A DNA stretch of 64,000 bases, taken from NCBI GenBank assembly GCA_016647705.1, contig CM028325.1, positions 29,740,474 through 29,804,473 of the forward strand, written 5' to 3'. Positions within the stretch are counted from its first letter, which is position 1; every line of letters starts with the position of its first letter. The notes under the pieces are model-generated. The model ran no database searches. It was not told the origin of the DNA and was given only the letters and a program-made list of their open reading frames with translations. Source of the stretch: Eucommia ulmoides (Eukaryota > Streptophyta > Magnoliopsida > Garryales > Eucommiaceae). The translations under genes and the position numbers were made by a program. Of this stretch, positions 55,601 through 64,000 are shown one piece after another.

Positions 55601-55949
55601 TAATGTTCAATTTAAACATATCATCACAAGCATATCATTTGGCCACAATTATCCTCTTAATAAAGTTAGCATTATTAAGTAAGAAACTTGACATAAAATT
55701 CTTCCTCATCAAGTATATAAAACTTCTTTTAAAGTAAGCAAACTTCCAAAAGTAAATTTAAAATCAAACTCATCACTCCTAATTATCTTGGTTTTACTAG
55801 AATTATTAAACATTATTGTTTCTTCTTCTTCTTCTTCACAGAGAGTATATTTTTTTAACTAACTTTTATCATAATAAACATGTATATTAGCACTAAAGTC
55901 TGCTCACCACCTTTTTACAAATTGAACAATATTAATATTTGTAATCATC

Positions 55950-56874
55950 GCCACAAGTAGCTCCTCAGTCCCGTTAGCCTATGGAATAGATCGAGTTTCC
56001 AAAATTTCCGAAGTCGAGCAAAATGTCAACTTTTCCACAGATAAAACACCCACCAATTTGATTTTGTGAAGGGCGCAATTAGTTCAAGTTCAAGTTACTC
56101 TTGTTGTGAGGATTAGTAAAATATTTCATATGTTTCTTTTTTTGGATTCAAATGACCATTTCTAGGATGATAATTTTCGGGTAAATTATTATTAAAAAAA
56201 TAAGATTTACATTGGTGATGGAATAACCGTTGCTTTCATGTGTTATAAGGGCATCTTGACCTCGAGTTTCCTCTTCTACATAAATTTTTGTGATTAACGT
56301 CCTAGCAAAGTCTCTTTTTGCTTGACAAGTATAAATTTTTGAAACTCTCTCTCTATGATGGTGGTAATTTATCAATTATTCTGGTCACAATAAGAGTATC
56401 TTTTATCTAAATGCCTTAAGATCTCACTTCTATTACAATCATTTGAAAATCTTCATATTACTTCACAATGGACTTGTTATCCACCATTTAAAATTGAAAA
56501 AATTGGTTGCACCTGTTTCTTTGGTATCATATTTGTTTTGCAAGTCTTTCGACATTTTCTTAGCGGTTTTATAAGTAGTAGCACAATAGTCGTAAAATAT
56601 GATCTACAAGGCAATTCAAGAGATAAAAATGATAATTATCCATATTTTTAACCTTATTTTTTACCTTCTCTTGATAAGTGTATTTTTTCTCATTGATCAT
56701 GTTATCGGTAGAAAATTTGATTGGATTCTTCTTGGTAAGAATGTAAGCAACTTTGAGAAAATATAGATGAAAAAACACCTTGCCACTCCATCTCTTGAAA
56801 TTAACTCCCTTAAAGCGAAAAGGCTTGCTAAGATCTCCGACATTTTCGTTTGGTTTCTCGATCATCAGCTCCAT
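55950..56874 (-). pseudogene. Copia-3 gag
   Basis: The ATG at 56874 opens 101 residues with PFRFKGVNFKRWSGKVFFHL, the N-terminal motif of Tork/Tnt1-type gag. After frameshifts come KMSKDLQNKYDTKETGATNF, RTLITKIYVEEETRGQDA and a degraded zinc knuckle (CFICGKVD, with the His and last Cys lost). Gag would form the particle and bind RNA. The frame is broken by stops at 56569 and further on, so it is inactive. Confidence 0.75.
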
Positions 56875-57139
56875 GTTTGAATCTCCTTAAAATTGTTGGG
56901 AAAAAATACAAATTAATGTTGGATTTGGGCACTGGAATCTTGTTCTCTTTAAGAAGATTTAGGCCCTTTGCGGTTGACAACACCTAGAGATCGGTGCAAC
57001 ATCATATCTTATATTTGACTTGTCCTCTATATAATATAACATTCCGACTTAATTGTGAACACACTAACTTTGATTTAATAGAACCCAAAACTCAACCTAG
57101 AGAATACTTTTATTTATCCAATATAAAGTGAGTATATAT

Positions 57140-57876
57140 GGCCCCGTTTGGTAACCATTTCCATCCCATTCCATTCCCAGATTTTTGAGAATTCTGTTTG
57201 GGAATAGCGTTTGGTAATTTTTGTTTCCGTTTCCATTTCATTCCCATTTGAGAATTGTGCCCACTTTTTTCTTAAGAAATGAGAAACAAAAAAAAATTGT
57301 TTCTCATTATTCTCATTCCATTCCCAAAATCCATGGTCACTATTCACCTACCGGCCGACCACCGTCTACCGCAGCCGACCACCGCCCGCCGCCCGCCGCC
57401 GGCGACCGTCGCCGGTCACCGTCTGGCCACTTCCGGCAGTCGTCGGCGACGGCGCCATTGTCTTCCGGCCGGCGTCGCCGGCGCCACCGCAATCCGGTCA
57501 TCGCCGGCGGGGCACCGCCATCTCCGACACCGAAGAACCGTCGGCGGCCCTTGCCGGAGCGCCGGCGGGGCGTCACCGGAGCACCGCCGGCGATGGCGAC
57601 GGAGCACCACCTGCCGGCGCCAGCGCCGGCGCCGGAGCACCGCCGGCCGGCCGCCGACGGCGCCACCGCGGTCAGGCCAAAACAGAAAAGAAAAAAATAT
57701 ATATATATTTTAGGATAAAATCGTTACCAAACACAATTCTCTTCCCAAAACAAAAAAAAAATTATCGTTACCAAACGCGATTCTACTCCCAAAAAGAAAA
57801 CAAAATTCTCATCCCATCCCATTCTATTCCCATCCCACTGCTGGAATGAAAACAGAAACGGTTACCAAACGCCACC
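57140..57876 (+). mobile_element. TP-2: GTTTGGTAAC-family element (target duplication TAT)
   Basis: The ends are GGCCCCGTTTGGTAACC and, in complement, GGTGGCGTTTGGTAACC. Both are followed by CATCCCATTC-type words and a second inner GTTTGGTAA. The flanks are TAT on both sides, and the sister LTR at about 54130-54140 shows the unoccupied site with a single TAT. The core 57351-57675 is strongly GC-rich. A 3-bp T/A-rich duplication and these ends suggest a PIF/Harbinger (Tourist-like) element. It has no transposase. Confidence 0.8.
57351..57675. other. GC-rich core of TP-2
   Basis: Dense CCGCCGGCG-type words. All six frames stay open by composition, giving Pro/Arg/Ala-rich strings up to 165 residues. 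No domain was recognised, so it is not called as coding. It may be a captured exon or CpG-rich promoter. Confidence 0.5.
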
Positions 57877-58111
57877 TATGAAAATATAAATGATATACAA
57901 AATTTGTAGGAATACCTATTTATAGGTTCCCATAAGATACAAGAATTAAGACACAAAATAAATAAATAAAGTTACAAAATACCAAAGGTGCTGAAAGATA
58001 CAAGAATTTGAAAGGATGCTACGAGTGAAACACTAACCCACCTAAGATTGTGAGGCTTCACAATTTATGAGAAGACCTAATTATCATAATACTCGGGCAG
58101 AACCGCCAACG

Positions 58112-58430
58112 ACCCAAACTTAGAGAGATTTGATGCCATTTTTTTAACTCTTAGGGGTTTTATGTGTAATACTGTTGTGTAACTATTTATAAAAACTACC
58201 CTTAAAATTCTTATGTTTTTCAAAATTTTAGAGGAACTAAGGTCATCTCGAACCCCTCTCCCTCCTGATAATATTTATTGTCGATAAATAACTTTTCAGG
58301 GCTCAAAATTTTCTCCCTTTCGAGGATTTAGGGTTAGTTATTTGGTTGTCTAAATAAATACATTAATTTTTTTTTATTTTAAAAATTAAATTAAAATCAA
58401 ATTGTTTTTCTTTTGACAATTAATTTTTTA
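58112..58430. other. Unassigned DNA right of copia-3
   Basis: AT-rich sequence with no gene. The true copia-3 border may lie slightly inside it. Confidence 0.3.
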
Positions 58431-58790
58431 AATTCTTATTCCACATCAATCATTTCAGAATTCGTAAATTACTAAACAAGTCAAATAAACTACTCAATTT
58501 CACCATTTGGTTTTAACTTGGAAGCTCCTAACATCGTATTAGAGCAAAGGTTAGGGAAATTCGTTTCTCTTCCTTTGTAGTCAAATCTTCCGTGCAAGTC
58601 AGAGTTACATATATCTCATCATTATCTCGTATTCAAATCATTCGTATAAACTGAAGGTTGCACTTAAAGGTAGGTATTAAATTCTTATCTCACATCAATT
58701 TTTTGAGAGAGTCTAAAGCACTATATAAATCAAAGAATTTACTGGACTTGGTGCCTAAGTCATATGGTTCCCAGTGAAGTAATTCTCTTA
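58431..58790 (+). mobile_element. TRIM-like miniature LTR element
   Basis: Two diverged stretches of about 100 bp (58431-58533 and 58678-58790) both begin AAATTCTTATxxCACATCAAT and share later words. The first ends CTCCTAACA and is followed by TCGTATTAGAGCA, a two-mismatch version of the tRNA-Met primer site. The interior is about 145 bp and non-coding. This fits a TRIM, but the right end is uncertain. Confidence 0.45.
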
Positions 58791-58890
58791 ATTTATATAA
58801 TAGTTTGAATACTCTCAAATAATCTCAAATAATCGATGTGATATTAGAATTTAATATTTAATATATTTTCTTTAAGAAATATATCTATAA

Positions 58891-59269
58891 GGGTGCGTTT
58901 AGTTGCATGGAAAAATGATGAATAAGAAAATGAAAAGGACAACTGGATTTAAAAAAAAAAAGACACTTGTTTGATATAGATGTAAACTGAGAGGAAAAAA
59001 AATATGATGAAAAATTCAGTATTTTTTTTTTCACACAAATTTAATGGGAGAATGGGAGAATGAAAGAAAGTGAAGGATAATGAGTAAAATTATAATTACA
59101 CATTTGATAATAGAATTTTCAATTTATTTTAACATAAAATAGTATATTACTTTAATTATTATTTTTTTCTAACAAAAAAAAATTAAAAAAAATAATTTTC
59201 CTTTCACGATAAATAAAACTATTATCCTTTTGTTCTTTTTTTTCCTTTTTCATCATTTCAACCATACCC
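58891..59269. mobile_element. Tourist-like (PIF/Harbinger) MITE, target duplication TAA
   Basis: It starts GGGTGCGTTTAGTTGCATGG and ends TCAACCATACCC, with TAA on both sides (58888-58890, 59270-59272). The inverted ends are imperfect beyond the first bases. It is 379 bp, AT-rich and non-coding. Confidence 0.7.
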
Positions 59270-59272
59270 TAA

Positions 59273-61635
59273 CTTGTTCATATCTATCCAAAATTTAACC
59301 AATCAAACCCAATCACATCAAATTATAAATTTATATTTTATTGAAAAATATGTGGAGAGTTGTAAAAGGACACCGTGATAATTTAGGGGCTCCCTCAAAG
59401 TCCCTATCTTGCGTCAAATATGTTGAAAACTACTCTCTTTTGCCTATAGAGTAGTAGTATTATTTGATAAGCATGACCCCTAAAGAAGGCTCCATAGAGT
59501 AGTCTTTTGGGAAAAAAAAAAAAAAAAAACGTTCTTAACCTTTTTTCTTTAAAAAAAAAGTTATTTTTTTTATTTATTTATGGGTGAAAGTACATAAAGA
59601 ATGCATAAAGAATGCCAGCAATCCCTAATGAGCTAAAGAGATTGAAGAATATGTTTCCAAAGAAAAACGGGCAGTCTACAGGCTTGTCTTTATGCCAAAC
59701 CAAAGGTGTGAATTTTATTTGCAATTATTTAAATACATTTATATTTTTAAATTATTTTATGCAAATAATTTTTCTTTCACAAAATAACACCCCCAAAAAA
59801 TAAAAAAAGTATTTTAGATTCAATGAAAAAATAAAAATTATTTTCCAACGGAGACTATGTATAGACTTGTTTTTAGGAAAAATTACCAATTGGGCCAAAA
59901 TTAAGAATGAAATTATCAATTGATTTTTAGTGTTTGAGTTTGAACCAAATGACCCCGTTATCTAAAAAACTTGAATCATTTAGTCCCAATTTCAAAAAAT
60001 GTGAAAATTGACATGACTAATTTGTCCACTACATGATTCGTAGGATTGAAATTTTTCATATTTAAGTTCACACAAAATTATTTTATTAAAATCAAAATAA
60101 TTATTATTGTACACATTTCTTTACGATCTAATGATATATTCAGATTTGTCTCAATCAGATTTTCAAAATAATATTACATTCATTATTGTATTACATTCAA
60201 TATGATATTTTCAAAATTTTCAATTTTCACATTCGTATTACAATTAACACGACCTTATACATTATCGAAACCTTCATTGAGTGTTACATTCAATATACAA
60301 ACAGACATTTATTAGTATATCATGTTATATTCAACACATTAATATAATTTGTTTCATTATCAACATTAATTTATATAATTTTTATTAAATTGAGTATAAT
60401 ATTCAACACTCATGGTTAATGCCTATATATAATATTCACATACATCCTAATTTAGAATTCCAAAAAATAAATTAATATTTCATTTTGAAGATCATGATTT
60501 ATATATTATTGTGGTGTAAAAAAATCATTGAACAATAATCACAATTGTGAGAAATTGTAAGTTTCGTTTTCAGTTTCATTAATAATTTATTATAATATTT
60601 TGTTCCGTATTTTTAGGGATGACAACATATATGGAATGTGCAAATTCATTAAAAGAGGCAAATTTGTGTGCAAAATTTCATTAGGACCGATCAGTACAAA
60701 CAAAACCTTTTAAATTCATACGGTAATTTTCACACTCAAATGGGATTGCTTGGTACTGCCTCTTGTTTTTATGCCAAATCAAATATGTGGTTTTATTTGC
60801 AAAATTTAAAACCTACTTATGTTTTTATCTATTTTAAAATATTTTTATACAATTTTTCACGCATATTTGTTTTTCAAAAATAAAAATTATATTCGGATTG
60901 AAAACCAAACAGACCCTCACGCAAAAAATCACACTCCTACGAAACATAGATTCATAATTTGACATGAAGGAGAATACTTGCCCTTCTTTATTTCCATTTG
61001 CTTCTTCTTGGTTGGTTGGGGGTGAGGGGGGGTCCCCTTTTTGTATAAGCAAAATGTCACTTTTTGCTAACCAAGCATGTGAAATGTACTTGTTGGAACA
61101 CTTCACTCCGGGGAACAAAGAACTATTTGGGTGGTTGTTGATTTAGACAATGAGGTTGGTGTTTGCAAATTGCAAGTTTTGGCCTACATGCGTTACATAT
61201 AGAGGTTCTATGTTGTATAGGGGGCATTTCTTCCTTCATGTCTTGTTTTCACTAAATTAAATTGTTTCTAGGATTGTATTGGACAAACTTAAAACTTAGG
61301 GACGGAGTAAGAAATTTCAGTTAAATAGAATTATTTATATCACAAAAGATTTTGTTCTTTTAATTTTATCTTTAGAAATATAAAATACAAGAGTACTAAG
61401 TGACTATTCCACTATTTGAGCGGAAATCAAAATAGAATTAAGAATTTTTGTGATTTTTCTAAAAAAATTATAAAAAAACCTAGGACGGTAAATGACTACT
61501 TCACGGCTTGAGGGGGTCATGGTCACCCCCATTGCACACTTGACTCGGCCTCTGGGTGAATCAATCAAAATTATTGGTGATAAACAAAATGATTTTTATG
61601 GAGACTATTTATGACTTACCTATCTTGTCATTTGA
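59273..61635. other. AT-rich DNA with decayed repeats, no gene
   Basis: 59670-59770 and 60755-60860 are related (TTTATGCCAAA, then TTTTATTTGCAA), so a segment is duplicated. 59880-60000 has the wording of a MULE-type end. 60110-60420 contains repeated ACATTCAATAT words. 60880-60915 reads, in complement, GAGGGTCTGTTTGGTTTTCA, a Tourist-like end without a found partner. The frames at 60668-60883 and 60834-61146 have no recognised domain. Confidence 0.4.
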
Positions 61636-62440
61636 TCCAAATTCACAAATCTCTTTTGTCATTTAGAAAATACTGGTTATCCCATTTAACCAATCTTTCT
61701 CTTATTTAAAAAAAAATAAAAATAAAAATAAAATAAAATAAAATCGTATTCTTTTATTTTTTTTAAAAAAAAAAAATTCACTAAGACCCCTATTTAAAAA
61801 AAATAAAAAAATTATTCCTAATTATGTAAACAAAATTATATTTACCCCAATCCTACCCCTTCCACCGCCCCTGTCTCCACCCCACCGGGATCCTCTTCTC
61901 TTTCTTCTTCATCCTCATTGTTCTTCCACTTCTTCCTTCTTCCACTTCTGCCTTCTCTTTCTCTCCTAAGATCCATCGCAATGGATCTACGCTCGCTAGC
62001 GCAGATCCAGTGCAAATCTGTGCCAGCGAGCACAGATCCAACCCGGATCTGTGAAGGAAGAGGGCGAGGGAGGAAAAGGGACAGAGAAGAAGAAGAAGGA
62101 GGAGGAAGAGGAAGAAGGATGAAGAAAACTCTAGCAGAAGTCCCGCCACTTGTGGTGGTTGATCGTGCAGGGTGGGGGGAGGGACAATTTTTATTTTTTT
62201 TCAAAATAGGTATGTTAGTGTAAAAAGATAGGGAAAATAAATATATATAAAAAAAAAAATTAACCGATATTTATGTAACTTATTTTTTAATTATTTGGTT
62301 ATTTTAAACTTGTTAATGGTAAAATTGTCATGATAACAAAATTGTTATTGATTTTTAATTTATAGGGAAACTAAATGGTGTTTCACCAAAATAATAAGGG
62401 TGACCGGTATTTTACAAATGACATGAGGTGTTTGTAATTT
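61636..62440. mobile_element. MULE-like non-autonomous element with a captured core
   Basis: The left segment (ACAAATCTCTTTTGTCATTT, then AAAATACTGGTTATCC) pairs with the complement of the right segment (ACAAACACCTCATGTCATTT, then AAAATACCGGTCACCC). The core at 61840-62180 is GC-richer and holds short palindromes such as AGATCCATCGCAATGGATCT. It is open in several frames with Arg/Glu/Gly-rich strings and no domain. Target duplication was not determined. Confidence 0.5.
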
Positions 62441-62664
62441 TGGAGTGCTAAATCCCTTCAAATGGAAGGTAAAAATAATAATTAACTGATAGCGGAAAAA
62501 TACACACATATACACACATATGTATGTAGATATAATTTGATACAACTTTTAATTTAAATAATTCATCCACCATGGTACTCTTTCAGGACTTGCCTGGTTA
62601 AGCTTGTGAATTTGGAATCTTGTGCAAATATAGAGATTTGATTGATAAATCAAACCCCATTTTT
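62441..62664. other. Unassigned AT-rich DNA
   Basis: Nothing recognised. Confidence 0.3.
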
Positions 62665-63523
62665 GGGTATAGCGTTTGGTAATTCATCTCACTTTTTTGT
62701 TTCCATTCTCATTTTATTTCGAAATGGGAATCCATCCCAATTTTTTGTATAGAATTGAGAAACAAAAAAAAATTGTTTATACATACTCCCATCCCATTCC
62801 CAACAAAAAACAAAGCAAAATCTGAGCTCACTTTTGTCCATCATTGTGTTTATCATCTCCATTGTCGTCCTTCGTGTTCATCCCCTCCATCATCCTCAAT
62901 CGGTTTCGTCTGGTTCTTCGTCTTCACTCATCATCGTCGTTCGTCTGCTTCTTCGTGCTCCTTCGTCGCCTTCATCTCCGTCGCCATCACCATCGTCACC
63001 TTCGTCGCCGTCGTCTTCGCCTTAGCCTTCGAATCCTATTTCCTCGCCTTCGTCGTCTTGGCCTTCATCGTCATTGTCTTGGCCTTCGTCGTCTGCATTA
63101 AGGTTTCGATTTTGAAATCGAAATCCAAACTCAAACTTGAAATCGAAAGAGGTTGAATTTGTTCTTAATTTTTTGGATTTGTGATTATTGTTCTTGAATT
63201 TGTTCTTGGTGTTCTTCAATTTATTCTTGAATTTGTTATAGGATTTGTTCTTGATTTTTTGGATTTGTCATTGTTGTTTTTGAATTTGTTCTTAGTGTTC
63301 TTCAATTTATTCTTGAATTTGTGGTTTAGGGTTTGTTCTTGATTTTTAGGATAAAATTGTTACTAAACACAATTCTGTTCTCGGATCCAAAAAAAAAAAA
63401 AATTCTTTATCAAATGACCTTTTGCTTTCAAGAAGAAAACAAAATTTCCATCTCATCCCATCTCATTCTCATCCTACTGCCTACTGCATGAGATGGTCAC
63501 AAAACAATTATGAAACGCCACCC
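62665..63523 (+). mobile_element. TP-3: GTTTGGTAAC-family element with a TCG/TCA-rich core
   Basis: The left end GGGTATAGCGTTTGGTAATT and the complement of the right end GGGTGGCGTTTCATAATTG correspond. The inner words GAGAAACAAAAAAAAATTGT and TTAGGATAAAATTGTTACTA are shared with TP-2 at matching places. The core 62830-63110 consists of CGTCG/CATCATC-rich sequence, unlike the cores of TP-1 and TP-2. Right of it lies a duplicated stretch (GAATTTGTTCTTxxTGTTCT, about 63145-63340). The flanks do not give a clear duplication. Confidence 0.65.
63140..63345. repeat. Tandem duplication in TP-3
   Basis: Two copies of about 95 bp containing TTTTTTGGATTTGT and TGTTCTTCAATTTATTCTTG. Confidence 0.75.
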
Positions 63524-63824
63524 TAGTTGAAGCAGAGCTTCCGAAAACAGTGACATTTCACTATTAAAAAAAGATTGATTTTGGTGCTTTTTTAAATATA
63601 TATATTTTTTTTCCCATGAATAAATGGGCTGGAGCCAAGAAAGGGAATATATACCTTTATTAGTGGCTGATGTTGTGACCAGGGATTAAATAAGGAATTA
63701 GGTTCTACCAATTTCAGTACATCATCAAAACCCCATATGCTCTGTTTTCACCTCATGGGTTTGGCAAAATATATTAAATAAAGTTACTTATTAAAAAAAA
63801 AGGACAAAGTTCATTGTGAAAATT
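63524..63824. other. Unassigned DNA
   Basis: No gene or element recognised. Confidence 0.3.
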
Positions 63825-63825
63825 A

Positions 63826-64000
63826 GAGTCGTAAACGAGCCAAATCGAATATTAAATGTTCAAAATTATTTTATTTATTTTTTTACTATTTGAATTCGAG
63901 TCGAACTTGAAATTTTATATTCAAATTTGGTTCATTTAGTAATCGAACAGTTTGCGAGCTTAATCAAAATTTTTAAATATATTTATTAATTAAATTTTAA
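63826..64000. mobile_element. Partial hAT-like MITE, cut by the window edge
   Basis: It begins TAGAGTCGTAAACGAGCCAA, followed by TTCGAGTCGAACTTGA and TTTGCGAGCTTAA. This is the wording of a common plant hAT MITE group. The right end lies outside the window. Confidence 0.5.

Larger units (their letters stand above)
53811..58111 (-). mobile_element. Copia-3: Tork-like copia element with gag only
   Basis: The left LTR (53811-54410, 3' LTR) and right LTR (56894-58111 including TP-2, 5' LTR) are diverged copies of each other. A clear polypurine tract lies next to the left LTR, and a gag reading frame starts 20 bases after the right LTR. Protease, integrase and RT are absent, and the interior instead holds two DNA-element-like segments. 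The primer binding site is not recognisable. No target duplication was found, so the 5' LTR border at 58111 is tentative. Confidence 0.75.
56894..58111 (-). repeat. Copia-3 5' LTR, interrupted by TP-2
   Basis: The plus strand starts TGTTGGGAAAAAATAC. The LTR is about 480 bp without TP-2. It aligns with 53811-54410 on both sides of the insert. Confidence 0.75.

Noticed and set aside
57221-57718. 165-residue Pro/Arg-rich frame in TP-2
   Set aside because: All frames are open because of very high GC, and the frame starts in the element's end sequence.
61842-62223. Overlapping frames of 98-120 residues on both strands
   Set aside because: They are low-complexity Arg/Glu or Leu/Ser strings in the captured MULE core.
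62755-63156. 133-residue frame in TP-3
   Set aside because: It is a translation of CGTCG/CATC repeats starting in the element's end. Parallel frames are also open.

Overview
The window is an AT-rich stretch of nuclear DNA from a flowering plant, probably a eudicot. It is almost entirely transposable elements in successive nests. The evidence is several Ty1/copia and Ty3/gypsy LTR families with plant-type primer binding sites (tRNA-Met and tRNA-Asp), Sirevirus-type gag and pol, a Helitron helicase remnant, hAT, PIF/Harbinger-like and MULE-like non-autonomous elements, and a spliced ULP1-like protease gene of the plant transposon-associated kind. I found no intact host gene, rRNA, tRNA or CRISPR array.

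Layout. 1-2011: right part of a gypsy-type LTR. 2012-7956: a minus-strand, multi-exon ULP1 (C48) protease-like pseudogene. Its introns and flanks are full of a palindromic repeat built on GCGTTAACGTTAACGC. 8-10 kb: AT-rich low-complexity DNA. 10275-12852: a foldback MULE-like element holding a solo gypsy LTR (here called LTR-G). 13596-15531: another gypsy-type LTR (LTR-E) that cuts off the left end of the next element. 15532-30690: a minus-strand Sirevirus-like copia element (SIRE-1). It carries an LTR-G solo LTR between gag and pol (target duplication ACTTC), and its 5' LTR holds a complete 5.3-kb LTR-G retrotransposon with no coding capacity. 30899-38329: a plus-strand decayed copia element (copia-2) whose integrase is split by a 2.5-kb Ogre/Tat-like solo LTR with target duplication TCATG. 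38972-46674: a second Sirevirus-like element (SIRE-2). A SIRE solo LTR sits inside the codons of its gag zinc knuckle. About 46800-48900: Helitron helicase remnants. 49348-50397: a GTTTGGTAAC-family element (TP-1) with a hAT MITE at its end. 53811-58111: a Tork-like copia element (copia-3) with gag only. One of its LTRs holds TP-2, and the sister LTR gives the empty site. 58431-64000: a TRIM-like element, a Tourist-like MITE, a MULE-like element with captured GC-rich DNA, TP-3 and a partial hAT-like MITE.

Nothing here forms a working operon-like system. The elements are linked by insertion history, and perfect or near-perfect target duplications at six junctions let that history be read. The least ordinary features are the GTTAAC palindrome repeats that permeate the ULP1-like gene, the CCGCCTAGGCGG palindromes placed just upstream of the TATA-like box in LTR-G (the motif also occurs in LTR-E), and the TP family, whose three copies share ends but carry three different GC-rich cores. 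All identifications come from reading the sequence and remembered family motifs. No database search was run.
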